Assembly: GCA_029721435.1 (NCBI GenBank)
Contig: CM056573.1
Span: forward strand, 47,094,501-47,158,500
Reading direction: 5' to 3'
DNA length: 64,000 nt
Origin: Gymnothorax reevesii
Taxonomy: Eukaryota > Chordata > Actinopteri > Anguilliformes > Muraenidae
Part shown: in pieces, positions 20,966-31,997 of the stretch
How positions within the stretch are numbered: position 1 is the first letter of the stretch
How the letters are laid out: the number at the start of each line of letters is the position of its first letter
Notes under the pieces: generated by a model
Database searches by the model: none
Seen by the model: only the letters and a program-made list of their open reading frames with translations
What the model was told of the DNA's origin: nothing
Made by a program: the position numbers and the translations under genes

Positions 20966-22897
20966 CATGCAATGCAGTAATCAGATTGTGGAAGAAATTA
21001 GAACGTACATGAGTTGGTCTGTAATCCAACCTCCAATTAAGCAAGGAACAATGCTGCACGATTTCTGTATTTTATCCCGTTCAAGAGATATATCCAAACT
21101 TTTCAGCACTCCTACAGCATAAGGCAGGTCTCCATGTTACTCAAATAATGTCCCTTTGATGCCATTTAACTGGTAATGTTTTGTGTTTTTCCTCTTCTTC
21201 ATTTAGAACTCCTTGAGTGCCATTCAAAATCCAGCGGAGTTTATGCGCTTGCATGCAAGTTGAAATTCCTGAACTAAAGGCATAAAGAATACAGCTCCAA
21301 TGGACTTTTCTGACTTGTTCCGATGAGCTTCGCCTCCCTTAGTTACTGTTGCTAAGGGCCCCCTGCAATGCAACTAAGTTTCACATTGAGATTAGCACAG
21401 GAGAAGTTTGAGCATCACTCTCTCGCGAGTTTTGTGAAAATATTGCCGTTTGTTTCTTACCAAATGCGTTCAACTTGTCCGGCAAAGTTGTCCAGAGAGG
21501 CCTTAACTTTTTTACACAAGGGATATATCCATGAAATCAAAATTTTTAATGGAATGGGTGGAGAAACTAAAGTCACAGCAAGGTGCTGGCAATTGATGTA
21601 GAACAGGCAAACGCCCCATAAACGGCACTTTGAGATCAAATCTGACAAAATAGTGGAATCGTACTGCGTGTCTAAAGCAGGGTAAGTAGTTTTCATGCGT
21701 TTGTTGGCATCACTTTGCTAAAAACAAAGCTGGATCCAGTATGCTGTCTAACGCCAGTTGACTATGAGTCAGACAATACGCGAGCTAGACTTCGTCATTA
21801 ATCATATTACGAAATGCAACAAACCCTTAAACTAGCTACGCTAGACATAATTGAGTTATTACTCTAATGTTCATTATATCAGCATTTTCCTCCAAACCAA
21901 TTTCAATGACAAGTTAACTTTACTCATTTCGGCTAAGCGACTGACATTCTGTATCTGATTGTAGCTATTTTGCTGGCTAGCTACCAAGCCAACTGAAGTT
22001 TCTAAACAGATTACATCATGCCATTACAAAATCCTTTACCATCTGGCAAAATGTTTTCCATTAATGTTGCGAACGCCTGTGCTTGGTGGCATGAAGGCAT
22101 CACGTTTTCAGCAGAATAGCCACTGGTTTGTAGCTACATCTGGTATTGCATGCAGAAGTCCACTGAGGAAAAACAATCCTCTGTTAACGTATGCATCAGC
22201 GATGCTGTTGGTATAATTCTGTCTTCTCAGGAAAACATATGCATAAATTGTTGGTAGCTAACTAGTGAGAGCAAAATGGCAAATAATTTTATTTGCTTAA
22301 TTTTGAGCAAACACACCTTAATCCATTGCAAACACTTTTCCAACTGCTTTTTTGGCCTTGGAAAAAGGATTAGTTGAGCTCCCTGTTGCCGGGCAGGGTA
22401 TCTTTTATCAGAATAAAGTCAAACACCTCTCCTCTTAAACACAGCTCATGACTGTATTGAATGTCGGGGTAAGCAGGACCCTAGTAAGATCAGGCAATCT
22501 GATTGGTAGTTATTCTACATTTGATTGACAGGTCGGAAAGGCCCATTCTGAGGTAGTTGTTACAATTTAGGAAGTGCAAATATAATCAAAAAGGAATGAT
22601 TTGAAAAGTTAATTTACCCTCTGCTATATTGAAAACACTAAAACACATTTGATGCTTCATGCTGTGAAGTCAATTGTTCATTAATTCTATAAAAATCTGA
22701 TGGCTGCAAAAAAACTCCTAAAAAGTTGGTGCAAGGCCAATTTAGAGAGCAATTAACAACAGCTGGATTATTTGGTTTCATGTGCTTAATAATTTAATCA
22801 ATGTTAGGCAATCGTTGTCTTCTGCAGTCTCTATATTGGATTGCTATTTTCTGCCCATTGCTCCATAAGGGTCTGGCTGAATCGGACTTGCCTGGCC
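20966..22897. other. no gene recognised
   Basis: Nearly 2 kb between the Tc1-like element and the young LTR element, without a recognised gene or repeat. Confidence 0.5.
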
Positions 22898-22902
22898 CTT
22901 AT

Positions 22903-24115
22903 TGTTGAGAATTACGTAATGAGCCAATAGCGACAACCAGATAAATGCAAAAAGAAGGCTTTATTTCTGAAGGGGGAAACCCCCCAACAGAGCTAGCAAG
23001 GGTACAGAGTCCACAATCCAAAAACAGTATCCAATGGGCGTAATCCAGAATCGTAACCAGGGCACCAATAGTTTGTGGTCAGACAAAAAGGGTTCGGTAC
23101 ACAGGCGTAGGTTTGGAGGAGAAACAAACTCATAAGCCAAAGACAGTCCGAATCCAAAACCAGGGCAGTAATCACAAAATCAAGGTCGGGCAGAAAAAGG
23201 TCAAAACTCACAGATGCAACAATATCCAAAAAGGGCAAACCAAAATCAATAGCCGGGCAATCCAGTCAGAAAGATAAACACTGCGCAATCAAGGCGAGAA
23301 ACGTGGCACGAGAAAACTAGGGAGAACGATCTGACAAGAGTGCGAAGCAAACAGACATCTTATATACACATCCAGGAGAACACATGACCAGGGAGAACAG
23401 GTGCAATCAATGGTAACAATGATCAGGGAGAGACACATGAGGAATAAACTAATCACATGAATTTGGCAAATGCCAAAACGCAGACAGGGATCACAAGACA
23501 ATCCTATGAACAAACAGCTCCGGTTAAGGAGTACTAAAAGTGCATAGTCTAAAGAAAAGGAAAGCATGAGATATAAGTGGAAAACTGCAGCAGAGATAAT
23601 TAGGGATAGGCAAGGAGGCGGAGACTAGAATTGGGCGACAGCTGAGAGATCATTAGTCAATTAGTAAGTGCAGCTATACAATCCCAAGTGCTTGTTAGTA
23701 AGTTAGTCCAAATATACAAGGTTAGTGTGGATTAGTATTTAGCAAAAACAATAAACTGTTAGTATGTGTTAGTAAGACAGTAAAAGAGAGAGGAAGGAAG
23801 AACACAAGATAATGAAAGAAGGTTGAAACCCAGAAACCAATAAATCACCCAAATGAGTGGCACACAAGACAAGGGACCGTGAGCAAAGATACACACGACA
23901 AGACAGGGGAGACAAAGTGTAAAGCATGGAAATGAAAACATGGCATGGAATCTGAAGCATGAAAAAATAAAACGTGAAATCTAAATTACCAAAAACACAA
24001 TACATGATCCTAAGAATGGTCAGACAGAGCAGTGGTCACTAAACACAAAAATCATAAAGCATGGCAAAGCCAGGTACAGAACTTAAACATGAGATGCAGA
24101 ATCAGAATCCCAACA
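22903..24115 (-). repeat. 3' LTR of copy C
   Basis: It has TG...CA ends on the minus strand. On the coding side it abuts a polypurine tract. Confidence 0.92.
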
Positions 24116-24118
24116 GAA

Positions 24119-24128
24119 CCCCCCTCCC
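24119..24128 (-). promoter_or_regulatory. polypurine tract of copy C
   Basis: GGGAGGGGGG on the minus strand lies three bases before the 3' LTR. This is the usual primer for plus-strand DNA synthesis in LTR elements. Confidence 0.75.
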
Positions 24129-24147
24129 AACGAACGCCTCCTGGCGT

Positions 24148-24552
24148 TCAACCTGAAAGTCTCTGGTGACTAGCATGAAAGTCTTTGATGAGGTTTTTAT
24201 CCAATATGTGCCTTGCTGGCACCCAACTGCGATGTTCAGGTCCGTAACCCTCCCAGTCGATGTCGGGGAGGTGCTTGACCACCCATGGATGGCCCAGAAC
24301 AATGGGTGCATTAGGAGAGTGTAACAGGAAGAGCTGAATGGTTTCATGGTGGTTTCCAGATACTTTGAGCTTGATGGGGCTGGTAACGTGCGTAATTTGG
24401 GCTATCCTCTGGCCACTGAGTGAATTAGCCACTCGGTCTGGAAAGATCCTTTCCGTAGGGATGCCCCAATCCTTGGCCAGCTCCACATCAATAAGATTCT
24501 CCTCAGCTCCTGTATCAATGAGAGCCAGGGTGGACTTGCTCTCTTCCCCATT
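24148..24552 (-). pseudogene. retropepsin fused in frame to a chromodomain tail
   Basis: From about 24552, one frame shifted (+1) from gag, the sequence carries the protease active site [13 protein letters not shown] (DTGA at 24505-24516). It continues through the flap and [18 protein letters not shown]. At 24253-24260 the protease block runs straight into [19 protein letters not shown], the end of an integrase-linked chromodomain. The frame ends with TGA at 24148-24150. Both family blocks contain the Asp-Trp pair where they meet, so a deletion between short shared sequences is the simplest origin. Whether the fused product is made or works is unknown; a frame change from gag would be needed. 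Confidence 0.82.
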
Positions 24553-25597
24553 CCACGGTCACTGGGAGACAGGTTCGGCTCTTAGTCTCTCGCACAGGTG
24601 TCACCCCAATTACTGTTTCTTTCTGGGCCCCAGGAGGACGACTTCTCTTCTTTTTGTTGGGACACTGAGCGATGAGGTGTCCCCCCTTGCCACAGTAGAA
24701 ACAGGCCCCTTCACGGCGGCGGCGCTCCTTCTCCTCCACTGGGACATGAGTACGGCCTAGTTGCATGGGTTCTGGCTCAGGAGGACTGCTGCCAGTAGGG
24801 GGTGATAGAGGTGGAGGGCTCTGGAGGAGTGGGTTAGGTCGTCTACGGGGGGCGAAGCGTCTGCGTTCTTCCAGTCGCGAATCCACGCGAATCGCTAAAT
24901 CGACCAAGCCATCCAAATCCTCTGGTAATTCATAGGAAACAAGTTTGTCCTTTAAGGCTTCGGAGAGTCCGTTAAAGAAGGCATCATACAAAGCTCTGCG
25001 TCCCCATCTGCTGTTGGTAGCCAATGTCTGGAAATCGATGGCGTAATCGGCCACGGAACGGCTACCTTGTTGAATGCGCAGAATCGCTCGCCCCGCCTCG
25101 TGACCCAGCTTCGTACGGTCGAATATACGCCTCATCTCTTCCCCCAGTAGCCAAGACGATTGCACACAGGGTAGATCTGCTTCCCACGCAGCTGTAGCCC
25201 ACTGTTTGGCCCTTCCCGTCAGTTGCGTGATGATAAATGCAACTCGTGCCCTTTCGGTGGGGAATGACGAGGGCTGTAGGCTGAAAATGAGCTTGCACTG
25301 GGTGAGAAAAGCCCGACATGCTCCCGGGTTCCCGTCCTACCTCTCAGGCGGTGGCAGACGTGGCTCGCAGACTGGCAGTGGTGGAGCGGACGCAGGAGCA
25401 GGAGTGGCGTGGACGGCAGGCTGGGGAGACTGTAGCCGCTGTGCGTCTTGCACAGAGCGAGTGAGATCCGCCATCTGAAGACTCATGGTTTGCATATGTT
25501 GCATAAGAGCGCGAAGCTGACGCTCTTGGAATTCTAACTGAGCGCCCTGTTGGTGCACTGCCTCCTGCAGAGACTGGTCTGACGCTGGCTCCGTCAT
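24515..25597 (-). pseudogene. Gag of copy C, one in-frame stop
   Basis: The start, MTEPASDQ, is at 25597, immediately after the primer site. The frame is open for 361 codons except for a TAG at 25337-25339 (codon 87), just after LPPPER, where relatives are expected to have Tyr. Recognisable parts are a Gln-rich coiled coil (about residues 10-60), the retrotransposon gag core (VADYAIDFQTLATNSRWGRR, LYDAFFNGLSEALKDKL), a Pro-rich linker and a CCHC zinc knuckle (CFYCGKGGHLIAQC). Gag would form the particle that packages the RNA. Confidence 0.88.
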
Positions 25598-25598
25598 G

Positions 25599-25608
25599 GT
25601 CAGATCGT
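25599..25608 (-). promoter_or_regulatory. self-primer binding site
   Basis: ACGATCTGAC on the minus strand begins two bases after the 5' LTR. It is the exact complement of GTCAGATCGT at 26039-26048, which is about 31 bases below the LTR TATA box and so at the predicted 5' end of the transcript. Tf1/sushi-type elements are known to prime this way instead of with a tRNA. Confidence 0.75.
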
Positions 25609-25610
25609 AA

Positions 25611-26830
25611 TGTGGAGAATTACGTAATGAGCCAATAGCGACAACCAGATAAATGCAAAAAGAAGGCTTTATTTCTGAAGGGGGAAACCCCCCAACAGAG
25701 CTCGCAAGGGTACAGAGTCCACAATCCAAAAACAGTATCCAATGGGCGTAATCCAGAATCGTAACCAGGGCACCAATAACAAAGTTTGTGGTCAGACAAA
25801 AAGGGTTCGGTACACAGGCGTAGGTTTGGAGGAGAAACAAACTCATAAGCCAAAGACAGTCCGAATCCAAAACCAGGGCAGTAATCACAAAATCAAGGTC
25901 GGGCAGAAAAAGGTCAAAACTCACAGATGCAACAATATCCAAAAAGGGCAAACCAAAATCAATAGCCGGGCAATCCAGTCAGAAAGATAAACACTGCGCA
26001 ATCAAGGCGAGAAACGTGGCACGAGAAAACTAGGGAGAACGATCTGACAAGAGTGCGAAGCAAACAAACATCTTATATACACATCCAGGAGAACACATGA
26101 CCAGGGAGAACAAGTGCAATCAATGGTAACAATGATCAGGGAGAGACACATGAGGAATAAACTAATCACATGAATTTGGCAAATGCCAAAACGCAGACAG
26201 GGATCACAAGACAATCCTATGAACAAACAGCTCCGGTTAAGGAGTACTAAAAGTGCATAGTCTAAAGAAAAGGAAAGCATGAGATATAAGTGGAAAACTG
26301 CAGCAGAGATAATTAGGGATAGGCAAGGAGGCGGAGACTAGAATTGGGCGACAGCTGAGAGATCATTAGTCAATTAGTAAGTGCAGCTATACAATCCCAA
26401 GTGCTTGTTAGTAAGTTAGTCCAAATATACAAGGTTAGTGTGGATTAGTATTTAGCAAGAACAATAAACTGTTAGTATGTGTTAGTAAGACAGTAAAAGA
26501 GAGAGGAAGGAAGAACACGAGATAATGAAAGAAGATTGAAACCCAGAAACCAATAAATCACCCAAATGAGTGGCACACAAGACAAGGGACCGTGAGCAAA
26601 GATACACACATGACAAGACAGGGGAGACAAAGTGTAAAGCATGGAAATGAAAACATGGCATGGAATCTGAAGCATGAAAAAATAAAACGTGAAATCTAAA
26701 TTCCCAAAAACACAATACATGATCCTAAGAATGGTCAGACAGAGCAGTGGTCACTAAACACAAAAATCATAAAGCATGGCAAAGCCAGGTACAGAACTTA
26801 AACATGAGATGCAGAATCAGAATCCCAACA
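25611..26830 (-). repeat. 5' LTR of copy C
   Basis: It has TG...CA ends on the minus strand and is nearly identical to the 3' LTR. It carries ACAAA and AT insertions relative to that copy. Confidence 0.92.
26072..26079 (-). promoter_or_regulatory. LTR TATA box
   Basis: TATATAAG on the minus strand. The same box recurs at 32780-32787 in solo LTR D, followed at the same distance by GTCAGATCGT. Confidence 0.65.
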
Positions 26831-26835
26831 CTTAT

Positions 26836-27539
26836 ACATGAATTCACAAACTCAAACTTAAATATTTGTGACTCATTTTTGAGAAGTTTAGTTTCATTCT
26901 GTCATGTTTTACATATTTTCAGCACAGGTTGGGTACTGCTGTGTATATGAGCTCCATACTAACCCTGTAAAAGCTATGGACCCATATGTGGGTCCATCAA
27001 ATGCAACTGCTGTATTCAAACGTATGGAACTTCAGGCCTATTTTTAAGTCTGTCCCAATGTGTTCAGTGATCCCAAATATGGCTTGCTGAATTACAGGGA
27101 AATCTATTTATGTTCGTATAATGATGAGCAAGATCTACATGTTTTCCACTTGATGTTAAGCTTTGGCTATTAAAAAAATGGCCTCACGGATTTCAATTTC
27201 TCTATTAATATTGCTACAGAAAAGCGCTGCAACCAACAGATACAAAATGCATATGTGTCTTAGCATCATGAAAAAAATTACTTGGGGGAAAAAAAGCTTA
27301 TTCTGACTTTGAACTTACTTCTGGTTTGCCTCGTTTAAACAATGGATTGAATTTTACTTTCTTTTGGCGATGTGGGCATGCATTCTGTCACTGGATTTCT
27401 GTCCATGCGATTCAAATATTGCCAGTACCGAGCAAATGGATAGCATATTCTTAGCAAGTTAAAGTGCGAGCTAAGAGCACTCTGGTCATCAAGTGAGAGA
27501 GTACAACAAGGATCAAGCGGCAAGTTTGTGGAGAATTAT
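26836..27539. other. no gene recognised upstream of tmem196
   Basis: AT-rich sequence between the LTR element and the tmem196 promoter region. A 19-base palindrome, GGACCCATATGTGGGTCCA, lies near 26977. Confidence 0.5.
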
Positions 27540-27899
27540 ATTTAAAACTTGCCTACTATAGAATCACACGCGAGTTGTAGTAAACGCTCAGTGAGGCGGA
27601 GTTTGAAATGAAGACTCATCCGGGGCGTTTTCATATTCGGTGAATCACTTGAGTCAGGCCGAGCACCGCGGACAGCGCTCGTACGACGTGACAAGCTCAG
27701 CAAAGGTAACAAGCTGCATCAACTTGGAGTCAGCAATTTCGCAACACAGATTGGATTCCCCATTGATCTACTTAGTATAGCGGTCGCCTTTTTCGTGGCT
27801 TGCGTTCGTAGACGCAAAGTAATGATAAATTTAAAAAGGTGAAGAGGCGGTGGATTTCTCCTTTGGTTTAAGTTGTGAAAGAATGATGCGCGAAAGAAC
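27540..27899 (+). promoter_or_regulatory. tmem196: tmem196 promoter and 5' untranslated region (predicted)
   Basis: CpG dinucleotides are clearly denser here (for example GAGCACCGCGGACAGCGCTC near 27661) than in the surrounding AT-rich sequence. The stretch ends at the tmem196 ATG. No TATA box stands out. The transcription start is not determined. Confidence 0.45.
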
Positions 27900-28067
27900 A
27901 TGTGCACGAAGAGAAAAATTGTCTGGAGTCTGGTGGTGCTGTCACTGCTACAGATTGGGTTCGGTGTGTCGAGCATTGCATTGGGAGCTGTGGGGTTGTG
28001 GAAGGTTCGAATCGCTTCAAAGAAGACACAGCTGGGAGATGCCTCCCCGGTATGGTGCGGAATTTGT
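27900..28067 (+). CDS. tmem196: tmem196 exon 1 (codons 1-56)
   Basis: This is the first coding exon of transmembrane protein 196, a small four-pass membrane protein whose biochemical role is poorly defined. The ATG at 27900 opens MCTKRKIVWSL, then a hydrophobic segment (about residues 8-35, LVVLSLLQIGFGVSSIALGA) and the signature QLGDASPVWCGIC. The residue pattern closely matches vertebrate TMEM196 as I recall it (start MCT, GVSS, QLGD.SPVW). The donor GTACGT follows at 28068, phase 0. The second membrane segment begins at the end of this exon and is completed by exon 2. Intron 1 is 12750 bases and full of repeats. Confidence 0.93.
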
Positions 28068-28079
28068 GTACGTTGTATC

Positions 28080-28860
28080 CCTCCTCTTTTTAGCAAACAT
28101 TTCTGAAGTCCAGGCGCGATGTCTCCAGATTTCCTTTAACAGGAAAAGCAGGATACGGCTACTGTAGTGAGGCGCAATCATTGTCAACTGAACTATTTGT
28201 GGTTCTGTTCGTTTTCTCGTAGTTTAAGTGGACTTAAGTTTAGCAGGCTATTAATGCTGTGAAATTAGATAACCTAAGCGAATTGAATTAAACATCACAG
28301 TAATTCAGCTTGTTGACCTTTACTCGCCATTACTCGCCAAAACATACAGTTCTCATAACTTCTTGCGTCTTCATTTTTTTCTTTCTACTTCTCATCAGTT
28401 ATTTGACCGTTGATATGCATTCCTTTTCAAATATGATGGATTTTTTTGTATGTTATTCTATTTTTCTTGATTGCAGCAATATAATTTTAGGCTATATAAT
28501 ATTTTGTTTGTGAAACTCGATCTCGAATCTCGAATTATCGAGTTTAGGACCACATATATAATTTCATTAAAATGGAAACTTCTTGCTATTTTCTATTGTA
28601 GGCCTATGCCATGTCTTAATATATCACTATTGCAGCCTCAATATAACTTTTTTTGCGAAATAAAGTATTGTCAAAATTGTTAAAATAGTCTTAATTTTTT
28701 AAAAATCATTTTTAGCTGGCTCGCTTTTGTAAATAGTGTATATTATGTGTTTTGGTGCATCTGACCAAAGGTTATTCTCCTCTTCTAAAGTAAACCAAAC
28801 TTAATTACAGTATGCTCATGTTTCTGATCATAATTAACACCTCGTTCTGTCTTTGAGTGA
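28080..28860. other. start of tmem196 intron 1, nothing recognised
   Basis: AT-rich intronic sequence. The apparent frames continuing past the donor site lack family resemblance. Confidence 0.5.
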
Positions 28861-28861
28861 C

Positions 28862-29085
28862 AATAAATGCTTGGATAGGTTTAGGCTACGCGACTATTTG
28901 GTTAGGTTTAGGCGACAAAAACTAAGTGGTTAGGGTTGGGCACCAAAACTACTTGGTTAGGTTTAGGCATCAAGACGACTTGGAAATGTTCAGGCACCTA
29001 AATTACTTGGTTAGGTTTAGGCACCTTAACTGCTTTTGGTATAGACGCCAAGACTTCTTGGTTTCGTTAAGGCACTAAATTAAAG
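28862..29085 (+). repeat. degenerate GGTTAGGTTTAGGCA minisatellite
   Basis: Units of about 35-40 bases built on ACTTGGTTAGGTTTAGGCA recur six or seven times with drift. A shorter relative is at 39071-39145. Confidence 0.8.
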
Positions 29086-29941
29086 CTGCAGTTGGTGATT
29101 TTTTTGTATTTTATTTGTTAAAAATGTTATAATACCCTTTCAGCTATCAGTTATTGAAATGGTCTGAGGGCAAACAAGGATCTATATGTTTCCCCCACCT
29201 CTGCATTCAGAAGTCCAAGAATTTTTCAGGGATATCAGGGCATCTCCCTGCGTCATATATCAGGCTACGTCAACCCTGTGTAATTGTTTTAATCACACCT
29301 CCAGAACCTAATTGACCCATTTAAAGCCTTAAATATCTCTACCCTTGCAGGCTTGCCGTTGTTACAGAATTTGGGTGCCATTTTTATGCAAAATTTCTCT
29401 AAACCTATTCCTGTTTTATATCGCTTGACCAACAATTTAACAATTAATTTACAGAATAGACTGATGCATCAACCTGTTATGATTAAAATATAATAAATTA
29501 AGAAATGACGGATCACAGATGGTTAACACAGGCAACATGCATATAATAATTCAAGTTATATCCTAAATATGGCAAAAATAGTCATAATTAATTAATCTAG
29601 AGCGTCTCTGAATTCTGTCTCCTGTTTCAGCATTTTTTTCAGCAGTGTATTTTAAAGGATCCATTACCTGGTACTTACACCCGTTAAAAATAAATGATTT
29701 GGGTCTAAAACATAATGTTTTGCTGTAATTTGCAAAAGTTATGCAACATTTATATTTATTTTGCCCTTTTTATCAAGCCAATCTCGCTCTCACAAGAAAA
29801 TTTCGAGATTTTGACTTGGCCAGAAGATAGAGGCATGGCTGGGCGGAGGGGTTGGTGCGAGGGAAGAGGGTGGGTGGAGTGGCTCGCAAGCACAGCCATA
29901 GCAACGCTTGCGTAGTAACACAACGTGTGACCACACCATGG
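29086..29941. other. possible DNA-element end, otherwise unassigned
   Basis: TTAAAGCTGCAGTTGG at the left matches, as an inverse, the end near 56730 of the element fragment at 56295-56737. No second end could be paired with it here. Confidence 0.35.
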
Positions 29942-29949
29942 CTGAATCT

Positions 29950-30270
29950 TAGAGATGGCAATTTCGAACCTTTGAAACAGTTTTGAAACCTCTGAAACGA
30001 CCACTGTTTCAAAATGTTCTGAATTGTTTTGAAACCACATTTATTTCAGTAGTGCACAGCCTCGTGGCAAAAACGTTTACTGCTGCAGCTATTAAAATGT
30101 TTTGAAGTTAAACAAGACACATGGATCATTGCCGGGGGGAGAGAATCAGGAAAAATGTCACCAGTCACTTGACCAAAGTTTTGAAGCAGAGTCGTAAACC
30201 CATGCCAAACCCGGAAGTTTTGAACGTGTTAGGAAAAGTTCGAATCTGTGTGCCGAAATTGCCATCTCTA
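29950..30270. mobile_element. hAT-type MITE, 321 bp
   Basis: The terminal inverted repeat TAGAGATGGCAATTTCG is perfect for 17 bases. The element is flanked by an exact 8-base duplication, CTGAATCT (29942-29949, 30271-30278). Inside, TTTGAAAC-type words repeat. It lies in tmem196 intron 1. Confidence 0.9.
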
Positions 30271-30395
30271 CTGAATCTATCAATCATTCTGGGTGGCTTT
30301 GATGTTCTCCTGCCGTCTGAGTGTGATGCACTGAACCCTGCATAGGATGTACTTGTGAAATAGCCTAAAAACAGGGGGAATACTAGAAAAGCACT

Positions 30396-30714
30396 CAGAG
30401 AGCGCAGACCTCTGCCAGGGGGCAGCAAAACCCAAAAGCATGGCGATTGGAACTCAATTGGAAAGGCCCATTGGAAAGACTTGAAATCTTGAACTTTGGC
30501 GTATATCTCAGCAGTACTTTGGCCTAGATATGCCAAAATTTAATCACCTGTTCTTTGATTTAATACCCACCTTCTCTAATAATTTCATCAAAATCTGTCC
30601 ATAACTTTTTGAGTTATTTTAGAAACCAACAGAGAAACAAACAAACAGACAGACAAAAAACAAACAAACAAACAAACCCAGGCAAAAACATAACCTCCTT
30701 GGCAGAGGTAATAA
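30396..30714 (+). repeat. dispersed repeat with paired ends, copy 1
   Basis: It starts near AGAGCGCAGACCTCTGCCA and ends TTGGCAGAGGTAATAA, after a run of AAAC/AGAC units. The words AACTTTTTGAGTTAT and ACAGACAGACAAA are shared with 39402-39733 and 53107-53398. Confidence 0.8.
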
Positions 30715-30739
30715 ATGTCACATTCAATCTATCATCAGT

Positions 30740-31815
30740 ATATTTAAGTTCCATGATCATATAATCAAGGGTACCACGCTGCGTTTGGACGGCATAGAAA
30801 GACAACACTATTATACAGCCATCCACCCACAAATTAACAGAATGTGCAAGGTTAATGCTGGCCTAAATTAAATGAGCTAGCTAACTTTAGCTTTTTGCTA
30901 GAGGAAATTTTGCGTATGTTTGAAGTATTGTTTCGCTTGCTTAACGACATCATAACATAGAGTTTTTGACATCCTTAGGTTCCTTAGGTTGTCTAGTTTC
31001 ATATAATGTGTGTATCTTTACTGTAGCTGAAAGTGAGCCCAATACAGCTATGGAAATATGGCATGTCAGGCGAGCCTGTGGGCTGCGAGGGAAACGTTAA
31101 TGTATTGGGTTCAACCTAATATTAGTAACTACATCTAATTTCCATGATCATATAATCAAGAGTAACACTCTGCATTTGGACAGCATGTAATAACTTCAAT
31201 AGAGCTACAGCAACCCATCAACAAATGAACATGCACGGTTATTGCCGGCCTAAATTAACTTAGTGAGTTAACGTTAGCTTTTTGCTAAGATGTTTTTGAC
31301 ATCTATAGATTCCTTAGGTTGTCTAGTTTCATATGATTTGTATATCATCACTGTAGCTGAAAGCCCGCTACAGCTACATAAATATGGCGTGTCAGGTAAG
31401 CCCTCGGGCTGTGAGGGAAATGTTTGGGTGCAACCTAATGTTAGTACATCTAAGTTCCATGATCATATTACCACGAATAACACACTGCATTTGGACAACA
31501 TGAAATGACAACAATATTGCTACAGCAACCCATCATGAAATTAACAGAATGGGCACAGTTATTGCTGGCCTAAATTAGCTTAGCTAGCTAACGTTAGCCT
31601 TTTGCTAGTGGAAATTTAGCATATGTTTGGAGCATTATTTCACCTGCTTACTGACATCATAGCATACGTTTTTTGACATTTATAGATTCCTTAGGTTGTC
31701 TAGTTTTATAAGATGTGTGGATCTTCACTGTAGCTGAAAGTGAGCCCGCTACAGCTATGGAAATACGGCATGTTGGGAGAACCCTCGGTTGTGAGGGTAA
31801 CGTTTACGTATTGAG
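30740..31815 (+). repeat. three-unit tandem repeat in intron 1
   Basis: The words TTCCATGATCATAT (30749, 31140, 31455), GGCCTAAATTA and ACTGTAGCTGAAAG recur in the same order. Units are about 390, 315 and 350 bases, diverged by substitutions and small gaps. No coding potential was seen. Confidence 0.85.
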
Positions 31816-31997
31816 TATACTGCCAAGTTTCTTTTGAACTGCCCCACACTTCACCCAATAGCTTACGGTATTGCAATAATAACATTAAAGTTGGGGGAAA
31901 AAAATTGTCAGCTAATGCGAAAGTTGACATGTACAGACAATATCAAAGTGGTGGGTTCCATAGTGTTGGAACAATGCCTTTCTTGAGGCGCAGGTTT

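Larger units (their letters stand above)
22903..26830 (-). mobile_element. young LTR retrotransposon, gag-protease-chromodomain deletion form (copy C)
   Basis: The element is 3928 bp with LTRs of 1213 and 1220 bp. Its target duplication CTTAT is perfect (22898-22902, 26831-26835). The LTRs differ by roughly eight substitutions and two small indels, so the insertion is recent. The internal 1.5 kb holds a primer site, gag, a protease and a piece of chromodomain. Reverse transcriptase, RNase H and integrase are absent, so it must have moved with enzymes from a full-length relative. Confidence 0.93.

Noticed and set aside
26950..27000. Second piggyBac end (CTAACCCTGTAAAAGC)
   Set aside because: No TTAA stands at the correct place and no matching right end was seen.
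28068..28167. Continuation of the tmem196 exon 1 frame to a stop in the intron
   Set aside because: The consensus donor at 28068 and the exact join to exon 2 explain the end of homology; the extra codons do not resemble the family.
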